NCBI RefSeq assembly: GCF_007989085.1 | Contig: NZ_BJVJ01000019.1 | Span: 24,611-88,610, forward strand | DNA: 64,000 nt | Origin: Pseudonocardia sulfidoxydans NBRC 16205 | Lineage (GTDB): Bacteria; Actinomycetota; Actinomycetes; Mycobacteriales; Pseudonocardiaceae | Direction: 5' to 3' | Part shown: positions 25,886 to 33,493 of the stretch, piece by piece | Layout of the letters: every line of letters begins with the position of its first letter | How positions within the stretch are numbered: the stretch's first letter is position 1 | Program-made: the position numbers and the translations under genes | Notes under the pieces: generated by a model | What the model was told of the DNA's origin: nothing | Databases searched by the model: none | Seen by the model: the letters and a program-made list of their open reading frames with translations, nothing else

Positions 25886-26821
25886 TCACCGAACGTGGTC
25901 GGCGTCGTCGTGGTCGGCGTCGTGGTCGTGGTCGTCGTCGTGGTCGTGGTCGTCGTCGTGGTCGTGGTCGTGGTCGTCGTCGAAGGCGGCGGTGCCGCGC
26001 TTCCAGTAGCCGGTGATGCTGCAGTCGACACGCGGCACGCCCAGCACGTCGCGGGCCCAGCGGCGCAACGGTTTCACCGCGGCGGCCTCCCCCGCGATCC
26101 AGACGTGGACCCGCGCGTCCTGCGGTACCGCGATCGAGAGCACCGTCCGCACCCAGGTGTCGTCGAGGCCCGGCGCGGCGTCGCCCCGGTGCACCCACCG
26201 CACCTCGACACCCGGTGGCGCCGACAGCTCCGTCTCCTCGGAGGCGTCGGCGACCTCGATCACCGCCCAGCCGCGCGCGTCACGACCCATCCGCTCCAGC
26301 GACCGCGCGATCGCGGGCAACGCGGTGATGTCGCCGGCGAGCAGGTAGCGGTCGTAGGAGCCCGGTACGGCGAGGCCGCCGGGTGGTCCGGCGACGTGGA
26401 CGAGGTCCCCGGGTGCCGCGGTCGCCGCCCAGGTCGCACCGACACCGTTGCCGTGCAGCGCGACGTCGAGATCGAGCTCGAGCGCGTCGGGATCGTGGCG
26501 ACGCACGGTGTACTCGCGCGACGGCGGGGACGGCCTGGGCCACCGCAGCCCCGTCCCGTCCTGCTCCGGCAGCCGCAGGGTGCCGTCGGGATCCGGGAAG
26601 ACGACGCGCACGTGCTCGTCGGGGACGTGGCTCACGAACCCCGCCAGCCCGGGGCCGCCCAACGTCAGCCGCCGCAGACCCGAGCCCAGCGGAGCGGTGC
26701 GCAGCACCTCGACGCGGCGGATGCCGATGAGGTAGGCCACCTTGGCGGCCGATGACCCGGCCAGCACCTCGGCGAGCAGATCACGGTGGCGGCGCCGGTC
26801 GCGATCGAGGTCGCGGCTCAT
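25886..26821 (-). CDS. siderophore-interacting protein (FAD ferric-siderophore reductase) with His/Asp-rich tail
   Basis: 311 residues. The FAD-binding domain contains PSREYTVRRHDP (the RxYT FAD motif) near residue 110; the SIP C-terminal domain contains HVWIAGEAAAVKPLRRWARD and ITGYWKRGTAAFDD. It would reduce ferric siderophores in the cytoplasm. The last 30 or so residues are almost only His and Asp (DDDHDHDHDD and repeats), a potential metal-binding tail. ATG 26821 is chosen because CAGGAG precedes it, and because a further in-frame start at 26887 would abut the iron box. Confidence 0.88.
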   Translation of the reverse strand: MSRDLDRDRRRHRDLLAEVLAGSSAAKVAYLIGIRRVEVLRTAPLGSGLRRLTLGGPGLAGFVSHVPDEHVRVVFPDPDGTLRLPEQDGTGLRWPRPSPPSREYTVRRHDPDALELDLDVALHGNGVGATWAATAAPGDLVHVAGPPGGLAVPGSYDRYLLAGDITALPAIARSLERMGRDARGWAVIEVADASEETELSAPPGVEVRWVHRGDAAPGLDDTWVRTVLSIAVPQDARVHVWIAGEAAAVKPLRRWARDVLGVPRVDCSITGYWKRGTAAFDDDHDHDHDDDHDHDDDHDHDADHDDADHVR

Positions 26822-26892
26822 CTCACTCCTGTCGATCGGGCCGTGCACGGCACCCGCTCCTCCGGGCTCCCGACCGTGCATCGACATTCTGA

Positions 26893-26911
26893 TTTGGTGA
26901 GCCTGCCCTAC
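26893..26911 (-). promoter_or_regulatory. IdeR/DmdR-like iron box
   Basis: On the minus strand the 19-base site GTAGGGCAGGCTCACCAAA matches 14 of 19 positions of the IdeR/DmdR consensus TTAGGTTAGGCTAACCTAA, including the whole AGGCT centre. It lies 72 bp before the siderophore-interacting protein start. Iron-dependent repression is expected. Confidence 0.65.
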
Positions 26912-27016
26912 GTTGCGCGCCCGCGCAGTGTGACGTGCGCCCGGTTCGCGGGTGCGCGTGCACCCCGGAGGGCGCCCGCCGCGGCCCTCCCCGCGCGGAC
27001 GCCCTCCGATGTGGCC

Positions 27017-27084
27017 GGACTCAGGACAGCCGGACTCAGGACCGTCGGGCTCAGGACAGTCGGGCTCAGGACAGTCGGGCTCAG
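27017..27084. repeat. 4.5 copies of a 15-bp tandem repeat
   Basis: Units of the form GG(A/G)CTCAGGAC(A/C)G(T/C)C repeat at 27017, 27032, 27047 and 27062, with a partial copy at 27077. The last partial copy supplies the stop codon of the small ABM-type gene, and each unit repeats that TGA in the same frame on the minus strand. The flanking stretch 26912-27016 shows nothing else. Confidence 0.85.
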
Positions 27085-27389
27085 AAGCTGTCGGCGGTCC
27101 CGATGACGCGGTAGCTCGTCGTGCGGGGCGGACCCGAGAGGCCGACCTCGGCGATGACCTTCCGGATGTCGTCCTGCGCGGCGAAGAACGCGTCGAACTG
27201 CTCGCGCGTCTCCCACTCGTCGACGGCCATGACGTCGCCGTTCTCGTTCTCGACGAACATGTGGTGCAGCGCGCCCTTGCTCCGCCCGTCGGCGGTGATG
27301 GCCGTCATCGTCTCCGCGTTCCGCTGGTAGGCAGCGGTGAACGCGTCGACACGGGCACCGGGGAACTCCACGATCACGATCACACTCAT
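27081..27389 (-). CDS. small ABM-like (dimeric alpha/beta barrel) protein
   Basis: 102 residues. SVIVIVEFPG, then ALHHMFVENENGDVMAVDEWETREQFDAFFAA, gives the beta-strand/helix pattern and the DEW-x4-F-x3-F signature of the antibiotic-biosynthesis-monooxygenase / dimeric barrel fold. Members include heme-degrading and quinone-forming oxygenases, but also proteins without known activity; function is not assigned. ATG 27389 follows GGAGG by six bases and is preferred to the adjacent GTG at 27392. It is a single gene ending in a tandem repeat. Confidence 0.7.
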   Translation of the reverse strand: MSVIVIVEFPGARVDAFTAAYQRNAETMTAITADGRSKGALHHMFVENENGDVMAVDEWETREQFDAFFAAQDDIRKVIAEVGLSGPPRTTSYRVIGTADSF

Positions 27390-27444
27390 CACTGACCTCC
27401 GTTCTCGTCGGGCTCGGGTCCGAGCGGACAGCGGGTCACAGCGT

Positions 27445-27473
27445 GGCCCTCCCGGCGGGGTCCGGGGAGGGCC
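27445..27473. terminator. hairpin after the six-gene membrane operon
   Basis: A 9-bp perfect stem GGCCCTCCC / GGGAGGGCC with an 11-base loop, 34 bp downstream of the minus-strand stop at 27507. No T-run. Probable transcription end of the permease operon. Confidence 0.5.
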
Positions 27474-27506
27474 GATGGTCCCGCGCGTGCGTCGCCGGAC
27501 CGGTCG

Positions 27507-27773
27507 TCAGACCTGGCTCGCCGGTCGTGGCGCCGCACGCAGGGCTGCGGTCCGGTAGGCGTCCATGATGCTGATCGCGTAGACGAACAGCCCGCCGGCG
27601 AGGCGTCCGATCATCGAGTGGTCGGGTGTCGTCAGGTGGTAGGTGACCACGCCGAGCAGCAGGATGTAGAAGACGAACATCAAGCCGCGGACGGGGGTCC
27701 GGTTGAGGACGTGACCCGCCCCGGGCGCCACGATCGCAGCCGCGAGGACGAGCAGGGGCCGGCGGGATGTCAT
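27507..27773 (-). CDS. small two-helix membrane protein
   Basis: 88 residues. Two or three hydrophobic stretches: LLVLAAAIVAPGAGHVLNRTPVRG, then LMFVFYILLLGVVTYHL, then a weaker one at GGLFVYAISIMDAYR. The PGAGHVLNR-x3-RG turn resembles TM2-like or DUF small membrane proteins. Its ATG overlaps the upstream stop (ATGA), making it the last gene of a six-gene operon with an APC permease. Function unknown. Confidence 0.7.
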   Translation of the reverse strand: MTSRRPLLVLAAAIVAPGAGHVLNRTPVRGLMFVFYILLLGVVTYHLTTPDHSMIGRLAGGLFVYAISIMDAYRTAALRAAPRPASQV

Positions 27774-28453
27774 CGGATGTACTCCCGGGTCGGGTTCGTG
27801 GCACAGGCCGAGGCGAGGGTGTCGAGGCCCGTGAGCAGGGCCGCCAGCGTGAGCGGCGTGAGGGTGGGCATCCCGAAGTCGACGCGGCGCCCGGCCCGGT
27901 AGCGGGTCTGGTCGGCCTCGGCCAACCGGTACACGACGCGGACACCGGCGGGTCCGGCCTCGACCTCCTTGACCCGGTCGTCGCTCGCGAGTTCCCCGAG
28001 CGCCGCGAGCGCGGGTCCGGGCAGCCCGACGGCACGTGACGCCGCGATGCGGGCGGGCACCGGGAAGTCGTCCGGGGTGGGCAGCCGGTGGGCCAGGCAG
28101 GCGTTGCGCGAGAACACCTCCGTCCCGTTGGGACGGGTCAGGACGTCGACCGTCGCGTCGACGGTGACCGGCCGGGACACGGTGACGACGAGCCACAGCA
28201 GCGGCAGCTTGCGGAGCGTGAGGCTGTCGACGACGACCTCCGCCCGCACCGGGTGCCCGTCGTGGGACCCGGTGAGGACGGGGTGGCGGCCGCCTCCGGT
28301 GCTGACGTGGGCGTCGGTGAGCATCCACACGACCGCGTCGAACAGGCCGTCGCGTGCGACCCGTTCGGCCCGCGATCGACGGACCTCCCTGCAGGCCACC
28401 GCGGCCACCACCAGCGCGGCCAGCGTCAGGGTGACGGCCTGCTCAGTAGCCAC
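27770..28453 (-). CDS. membrane-anchored protein of unknown function
   Basis: 227 residues from GTG 28453, which overlaps the permease gene by 11 bases. One N-terminal helix (VTLTLAALVVAAVACREVRR) is followed by a cytoplasmic or extracellular domain with no motif I recognise; PVLTGSHDGHPVRAEVVVDSLTLRKLPLLWLVVTV may be a beta-sheet core. The start is inferred from reading frame and coupling; no strong Shine-Dalgarno is visible. Its position between a permease and a small membrane protein suggests a linked role. Confidence 0.65.
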   Translation of the reverse strand: MATEQAVTLTLAALVVAAVACREVRRSRAERVARDGLFDAVVWMLTDAHVSTGGGRHPVLTGSHDGHPVRAEVVVDSLTLRKLPLLWLVVTVSRPVTVDATVDVLTRPNGTEVFSRNACLAHRLPTPDDFPVPARIAASRAVGLPGPALAALGELASDDRVKEVEAGPAGVRVVYRLAEADQTRYRAGRRVDFGMPTLTPLTLAALLTGLDTLASACATNPTREYIR

Positions 28454-29897
28454 GGGGCCGGGGCAGGTCGGCGGTGAACTGGGCGCCGCGTTTGACGTAT
28501 CTGTATCGGCGTCGGACGAACCAGATCGACGCGAGCAGGTAGAACGCGAGCAGCGAGAGCAGCGCCGTGCCGTAGCCGAGGAACGTCGCGAAGAAGACGA
28601 TGCCCGACAGCAGGAGCAGCGCGATCGCCGGTGCGGGGTGCAGCGGCAGGACGTAGCCACGGGTGATCGTGCCCATCGGCCAGAGCTTGCGGAACCGGAT
28701 GAAGTTGGGGCCCATGAAGCTGTAGGTCAGCAGGCCGGACAGGATCGAGAACGTGATGACGGTGGCGAGCAGCGTCGGCTGGTTCAGCAGCACCGGCAGC
28801 AGCGCGAACGCGATCGCGATCGGCACCAGGAACACGACCGAGCGGAACGGCGTGTGGTACCGCGGATGGACCGCGCTGAACCAGGCCGGCAGGTAGCGGT
28901 CGCGGCTCATCGAGAACCAGGCGCGCGAGGCGTCGTTGATGCAGCCGTTGGCCGACGCGATCGTCGCGAACAGGGTGCCGAGCAGCAGCAGGAGCACGAG
29001 CACACCGCTGCCGCTGACGCGCGCGGCGTCGAACAGCGGCGTGATCGACACACCGAGGTAGTGCCACGGGAGCAGGCCCGCGCAGACGTACCAGGTGAGG
29101 CCGGCGGCGATGATCAGCGTCATGATCCCGGCCATGCTGCCGATCGGGACCGACCGCGACGCCGACCGGCACTCCTCCGCGGCCTGCGCGGTGCCCTCGA
29201 TGCCGAGGTAGAACCACATCCCGAACTGGAACGCGGCGATGACCCCTATCCAGCCGTAGGGCAGGCCGTTGTCGAGGCTGCCGATCAGGCCGTCGAGGTG
29301 CAGCGAGACGGCGGGGTTCCAGCCGGAGACGCCGAAGAACAGCACGATGATCGTGACGAACGCGAACCCGGTGATGACGAAGTTGAGCGAGAGCGCCGCG
29401 AAGACGCCGCGGTAGTTGAGCCAGGCCAGCGCCATGATCGCGAGCGTCGCGAACGCGTACGGCGACAGCTCCTCCGAGCTGCCGGTCAGTGACGACAGCT
29501 GGCTGAGCAGGTAGCTGAGGACGTTGGCGTTGGCGGCCTCGAGCATCGTGTAGGCCAGCGTCAGGTAGAGCCCGACGTTGAACGCCATCAGCGGGCCGAC
29601 CGTGTGCTTGGCCTGCGCGTACTGGCCGCCCGCGGCCGGGATCGCCGAGGTGACCTCGGAGTTGATCATCACGATGCACGTGTAGAGCAGGCCGACGAAC
29701 CAGGCGGCGACCAGCGCTCCGTACATGCCGCCCTTCTCCACCGAGAAGTTCCAGCCCATGAACTCGCCGACGAGGACGATGCCCACACCGAGAGCCCAGA
29801 TGTGCATGGGCGACAACACTTTGCGCAGCGCCGGTGCGTGGTGCCCGGGCGTCTGCGTCGCGACGGTGGGGGCACCCGACTCGCCCGCGGTTGTCAT
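28443..29897 (-). CDS. APC-superfamily amino acid/amine permease (ethanolamine-permease-like)
   Basis: 484 residues with about twelve helices. GVGIVLVGEFMGWNFSVEKGGMYGAL in helix 1, VTSAIPAAGGQYAQAKHTVGPL (the APC consensus block) and GIEGTAQAAEECRSASRSVPIG near residue 230 place it in the APC family; the first block resembles the EAT (ethanolamine) group. It probably imports an amine or amino acid in symport with protons. ATG 29897 overlaps the stop of the upstream 65-residue gene. The methylamine-type cluster 4.5 kb away makes amines attractive substrates (inference). Confidence 0.83.
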   Translation of the reverse strand: MTTAGESGAPTVATQTPGHHAPALRKVLSPMHIWALGVGIVLVGEFMGWNFSVEKGGMYGALVAAWFVGLLYTCIVMINSEVTSAIPAAGGQYAQAKHTVGPLMAFNVGLYLTLAYTMLEAANANVLSYLLSQLSSLTGSSEELSPYAFATLAIMALAWLNYRGVFAALSLNFVITGFAFVTIIVLFFGVSGWNPAVSLHLDGLIGSLDNGLPYGWIGVIAAFQFGMWFYLGIEGTAQAAEECRSASRSVPIGSMAGIMTLIIAAGLTWYVCAGLLPWHYLGVSITPLFDAARVSGSGVLVLLLLLGTLFATIASANGCINDASRAWFSMSRDRYLPAWFSAVHPRYHTPFRSVVFLVPIAIAFALLPVLLNQPTLLATVITFSILSGLLTYSFMGPNFIRFRKLWPMGTITRGYVLPLHPAPAIALLLLSGIVFFATFLGYGTALLSLLAFYLLASIWFVRRRYRYVKRGAQFTADLPRPRGY

Positions 29898-30091
29898 CGG
29901 CCGTCCTCCTTCGTGGACGGCGCGGCGGGGGCGGCGGCCTGCGGGTCGAGATCGTCGAACATCTCCGCGGCGTTGATCAGGTCCTTCTCGTCGTGGTTGC
30001 GCGAGACGCGGACGACGTCGTGGATCAGCCAGGCGGCGATCACCGCGCTGACGACCCAGGCGAGGAGGTTGAGGATGCTCGCGGTGGTCAT
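29894..30091 (-). CDS. 65-residue single-helix membrane protein
   Basis: One transmembrane segment (ILNLLAWVVSAVIAAWLIHDVV) followed by an acidic tail (NHDEKDLINAAEMFDDLD). It is coupled at both ends by 4-base overlaps with the 139-residue gene before it and the permease after it. The size and context are those of an accessory subunit of the permease. No family is recognised. Confidence 0.7.
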   Translation of the reverse strand: MTTASILNLLAWVVSAVIAAWLIHDVVRVSRNHDEKDLINAAEMFDDLDPQAAAPAAPSTKEDGR

Positions 30092-30507
30092 GACGTCGGC
30101 TCCCGTTCGCTCGGCCCGAACCGCTCCTCGATGACCTCGCGGTACTCCCGGAACGAGGTGCGGTAGACGAAGGCCAGGTAGATCGCCAGCAGCGCCGCCG
30201 TGCCCAGCAGCGCCCAGACGTTGATCGCGTACTTGTCCTCCCTGTCGGTGTGCGCGTCGATCGCGGCGTTGACGGTGGCGAGGTCGGTGGTCCCGGAGTC
30301 GATGAGGGCCTGGTACTGCTCGCGTTCGGTCGGGTTGACCGGCATCTCGGCGACGGGTCGCTCCGCCGCGGCGGCGTCACCGCCGGACGCGGTGTCCTGC
30401 ACCAGGAACGTCGTCACGAACAGGGTGGCGAACAGCAGGACGAGGATGGTCGCGGCGTCGACGAGCTGTCCGCGCCGGCCCTGCTCGGGGGGCTGGTACT
30501 CGGCCAT
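30088..30507 (-). CDS. 139-residue two-helix membrane protein
   Basis: Helix 1 AATILVLLFATLFVTTFLV near residue 20, an external loop of about 65 residues with PTEREQYQALIDSGTTD, then helix 2 NVWALLGTAALLAIYLAFVY and a charged cytoplasmic end. ATG 30507 follows the upstream gene by four bases. No family is recognised. Part of the small-protein/permease operon. Confidence 0.7.
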   Translation of the reverse strand: MAEYQPPEQGRRGQLVDAATILVLLFATLFVTTFLVQDTASGGDAAAAERPVAEMPVNPTEREQYQALIDSGTTDLATVNAAIDAHTDREDKYAINVWALLGTAALLAIYLAFVYRTSFREYREVIEERFGPSEREPTS

Positions 30508-30511
30508 GGGA

Positions 30512-30811
30512 TCAGTCCTGCTTCCCGCGCGCGGCACGGAGCTGGTCGAGGTGCATGACGTCGGGCCGGTAGATCAGGTCGCGGTTGGCCGCGTACCGCG
30601 TGAGCAGCGCGAGCAACGACGCCGTGTTGAACACCCCGAGCAGCAGGGTGGCCACGGCGAGGACGACCGTGATCGCGGGCGTGGGAGCGACCGAGGTGGC
30701 GGCGAAGAACACGAAGACCAGGACCACCCACATGAGAACGGTGAAGGTGATCGCGAGAATTCGGTCCCGGCGCGCCAACGCGGCCATACGTGAATCGAGG
30801 GATGCGGGCAC
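30512..30811 (-). CDS. 99-residue two-helix membrane protein, first gene of the permease operon
   Basis: GTG 30811 with CGGAG five bases upstream is chosen as start. Helix 1 ILAITFTVLMWVVLVFVFFAA and helix 2 AITVVLAVATLLLGVFNTASLLALL are followed by an Arg-rich, probably cytoplasmic tail. No family is recognised. It heads six closely packed minus-strand genes. Confidence 0.68.
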   Translation of the reverse strand: MPASLDSRMAALARRDRILAITFTVLMWVVLVFVFFAATSVAPTPAITVVLAVATLLLGVFNTASLLALLTRYAANRDLIYRPDVMHLDQLRAARGKQD

Positions 30812-30971
30812 GGCGACTCCGTGAGGATGGTGCGGTGTTCGCACAACGAATTCGAACACCGCTCGTCGAATCCGCCGGGAAGCGGACGTGGCGGCCTCAC
30901 GACCTGTTCCACACCCGCGGGAGCGGCGGCTGTCTGCTGGTGACGGACGTGTCCGACCCCGCTACGACGAG

Positions 30972-30998
30972 TCCACCGAATGGTGGAAACACGTTTCC
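30972..30998. promoter_or_regulatory. IclR-type operator candidate plus adjacent inverted repeat
   Basis: Two dyads abut. TCCACC-gaat-GGTGGA occupies 30972-30987 (the two share bases), and TGGAAACACGTTTCC occupies 30984-30998, with GGAAA/TTTCC arms four bases apart; the IclR consensus has the same arms three bases apart. They lie in the 481-bp gap between two divergent permease operons, one of which encodes an IclR protein. Apart from these dyads no gene or RNA structure was recognised in 30812-31292. Confidence 0.5.
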
Positions 30999-31292
30999 CG
31001 ACTCATGGACGTCCCCCTTCGACGATGAAGGAATGGCGTGACCCGGTCGTTTCCCGTGCAGCTCCGGGCCGACAATGCCAGGCAACCGCGAAATGAGATC
31101 GGCGGCGCTCCGCGTGCCTCGACAGTAGAGACCGGACCCCCCGCTGCCAACCCTGTGACACGAATCCACGCGAGAATTGTCGGCGCATCTTTTCCCACCC
31201 TGCGAAACATGCCTGTAATGTGCCGCCGGCCGTTCCGGCAAGTACGCTCGCTCCGCTCGTGCCGGTCACCGACGGCAGAAAGGCAGGTGCGG

Positions 31293-32753
31293 ATGCACGG
31301 TGTCGCTCGCCCCGAGCTGCCCACCCGGTCGTCGGTGACCGGGCTCGACCGACGACGCCTCGGACCGCTGCCCGTGCTCGCGCAGTCGGTCGCCGCCGTG
31401 GCCCCGAGCGGCGCCGCCGCGATCATCCCGGCGATCGTCCTGGGGGCGACCGGACCGGGCGCGCTGCTCGCGTTCGTCTGCACGACGGTCGTGTGCATGC
31501 TCGTCAGCTGGTGCATCCAGCAGTTCGCCTGCCGGATGCGCGCTCCGGGCGGGCTCTACAGCTACAGCGCGCGGGCCCTGCATCCCGGCGGCGCGCTCGT
31601 CACGGGCTGGTCCGCGCTGCTCGGCTACGCGGTCGTGGCCATGGCGGGTCTGCTCGCCGTCGGCCTCTACCTGGCCGACCTGGCCCAACGCCTCGGCGCG
31701 CCGGCGTCGATCGGTCCCCCGCTGGCCGCCGGGTTCGTGCTCGTGGCCGGGGTGACGGTCGGCGTCATCCTCGTCGCCGGGATCCGGCTGTCGGCGCGGG
31801 TCACGCTGCTCGTCGAGTCGGTGTCGATCCTGCTGGTGCTCGTCGTGCTGATCATGCTGTTCGTCGTCGTGCTGCCCACGGCCGACCTGTCGGCGGTGCT
31901 CGCGTGGAAGCCCGACATCCGCCCGCTCGCGGTCGGCATCGTCATCGCGATCAGCGCGTTCATCGGTTTCGAGAGCGCGACGACGCTGAGCGTCGAGGCG
32001 GCCAAGCCGCTGGAGTCGGTGCCGCGCGCCGTCCGCTGGACCGTGCCCGCCGCCGGCGTGCTCTACGTGTTCTCCAGCCTCGTGCAGTCGGTGGCGATGC
32101 CGTCGCCGACGATCACCCACGAGGTCACGCCGGTGACCGACCTCGTCTCGCTGCACGAGCCGATGGTCATGTCGATCGTGCTCGACCTGGCCATCGCGGC
32201 GTCGTGGTTCAGCTGTGCACTCGCGTCGTTGAATGCGCTGGTCAGGGTGCTGTTCTGCATGGGCCGCGAAGGGGTGGTCCCCCGCGGGCTGGGCCACACC
32301 CATCCCCGCTACCGCACGCCGTCGCGCGCCCTGGCCGTCGTGCTGCCCCCGGTCGTCGTGACGCCCTTCGTCCTGATCCTGGCCGGCGCGCAACAACACG
32401 CGCTGGCCGACCTGCTCACCCTGTCCGCGCTGGGCTACCTGGGCACCTACGTCGTCGTCTGCGTCGCGACACCGCTGTTCCTGCGGCGCATCGGCGAGGC
32501 GACCAGGGCGAGCTGGATCGTCTCGGTCACCGCGGCCCTGCTGCTGACGGTGATCATCGCGCTCGCGATCGTGCAGACGTTCAGCGAACAACCGGTGCTC
32601 GTCTCGGTGTTCCTGGCCGTGCTGTTCGGCAGCGGCTGCCTCGCGCTGGTGTTCCGGCGACGAGCACCCGCGCGGCTGGCGGCCGTCGGCGTGTACGACG
32701 AGACGATCGCCTCGGACGTCTCCCGGGGAGCGCAGCGAGGGATCTTCCGGTGA
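31293..32753 (+). CDS. APC-superfamily permease, second copy
   Basis: 486 residues with 12-14 helices. LPVLAQSVAAVAPSGAAAIIPAIV forms helix 1, RMRAPGGLYSYSARALHPGGALVTGW is the conserved APC loop, and IAISAFIGFESATTLSVEAAKPLESVPRA is the helix 6-7 block. It is an amino acid/amine transporter of unknown substrate, clearly different in sequence from the permease at 28443. ATG 31293 is chosen; a GTG six bases upstream is possible. Its stop overlaps the IclR gene start (GTGA), so the two form an operon. Confidence 0.85.
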   Translation: MHGVARPELPTRSSVTGLDRRRLGPLPVLAQSVAAVAPSGAAAIIPAIVLGATGPGALLAFVCTTVVCMLVSWCIQQFACRMRAPGGLYSYSARALHPGGALVTGWSALLGYAVVAMAGLLAVGLYLADLAQRLGAPASIGPPLAAGFVLVAGVTVGVILVAGIRLSARVTLLVESVSILLVLVVLIMLFVVVLPTADLSAVLAWKPDIRPLAVGIVIAISAFIGFESATTLSVEAAKPLESVPRAVRWTVPAAGVLYVFSSLVQSVAMPSPTITHEVTPVTDLVSLHEPMVMSIVLDLAIAASWFSCALASLNALVRVLFCMGREGVVPRGLGHTHPRYRTPSRALAVVLPPVVVTPFVLILAGAQQHALADLLTLSALGYLGTYVVVCVATPLFLRRIGEATRASWIVSVTAALLLTVIIALAIVQTFSEQPVLVSVFLAVLFGSGCLALVFRRRAPARLAAVGVYDETIASDVSRGAQRGIFR

Positions 32754-33493
32754 CGTCGGGGCCACTGGGGCGGGGCAGGCCACCCGCGCCGATCGACGGG
32801 GCGATGCGGCTCGTCGAGGGCGTCGCACGGCTGGGCACGGGTGTGACCGCGAAGGAGCTCGCGGCGTTCGTCGGGATGCCGCCCGCGACCTGCTACCGGC
32901 TGCTGAACACGTTGACGGCCAGCGAGTTCCTGGTCCGCGTCGACGACCTGCGCGGCTTCGCCATCGGCCGCAAGATGGACGAGATCGTGACGGCGGCGGT
33001 GTCGCCGTTCGTGCCGTCGGCCGCCCGCGACGTGCTGGAGGAGCTGCGGGGACGCATCCGGTTCGGGGTGCATCTGATGATCTACCTGGGCGACACGGTC
33101 CGGGTGGGCGACCAGGACCCCGACCGGCCGCTGCACTCCGAGCACGACCTGCTGCGCCATCCGCACGCCTCGGCGGCGGGGAAGCTGCTGCTCGCGCACC
33201 TGCCGGACTGGCGCCAGGCGCTGCCGCACCTGCGACAGCTGACCGAGCACACGATCATCGATCCGGACGTGCTCGACGCCGAGCTCGCGCAGGTGCGCCG
33301 CACCGACGTCGCGCACCAGCGCGGCGAGCTGACCGACGGGATCGCCTGCTGCGCCACGCCGATCCGCAGCCGTGGCGGCGATGTCGTGGGCGCACTGTGC
33401 CTGGCCGGGCCGGCGGCGCGCGCGTCGGTGATGACCGAGCAGATCGGGGCGACGATGGAGGCGGCGAAGCTGTTGTCGGACCTGATCAGCTGA
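32750..33493 (+). CDS. IclR-family transcriptional regulator
   Basis: 247 residues. The N-terminal winged helix-turn-helix (GVTAKELAAFVGMPPATCYRLLNTLTASEFLVR) is followed by the IclR effector domain, containing HPHASAAGKLLLAHLPD near residue 135 and the C-terminal GIACCATPIRSRGGDVVGALCLAGP. Coupled to the permease at 31293. Its likely operator is the GGAAA/TTTCC dyad at 30984. Its end overlaps the convergent GntR gene by eight bases. Confidence 0.88.
   Translation: MTSGPLGRGRPPAPIDGAMRLVEGVARLGTGVTAKELAAFVGMPPATCYRLLNTLTASEFLVRVDDLRGFAIGRKMDEIVTAAVSPFVPSAARDVLEELRGRIRFGVHLMIYLGDTVRVGDQDPDRPLHSEHDLLRHPHASAAGKLLLAHLPDWRQALPHLRQLTEHTIIDPDVLDAELAQVRRTDVAHQRGELTDGIACCATPIRSRGGDVVGALCLAGPAARASVMTEQIGATMEAAKLLSDLIS

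Noticed and set aside
25886..25985. Short GTC/GTG repeats looked like a possible CRISPR or satellite array
   Set aside because: No spacers and no fixed repeat length; the stretch is the coding region of the His/Asp tail of the siderophore-interacting protein.
25789..26031. 80-codon minus-strand frame rich in Thr
   Set aside because: It is the out-of-frame reading of the His/Asp repeat and the adjacent gap.
26822..26887. Longer N-terminus of the siderophore-interacting protein
   Set aside because: No ribosome-binding site, and it would place the start six bases from the iron box.
27017..27084. 15-bp repeats considered as a CRISPR array
   Set aside because: Units are directly adjacent without spacers.
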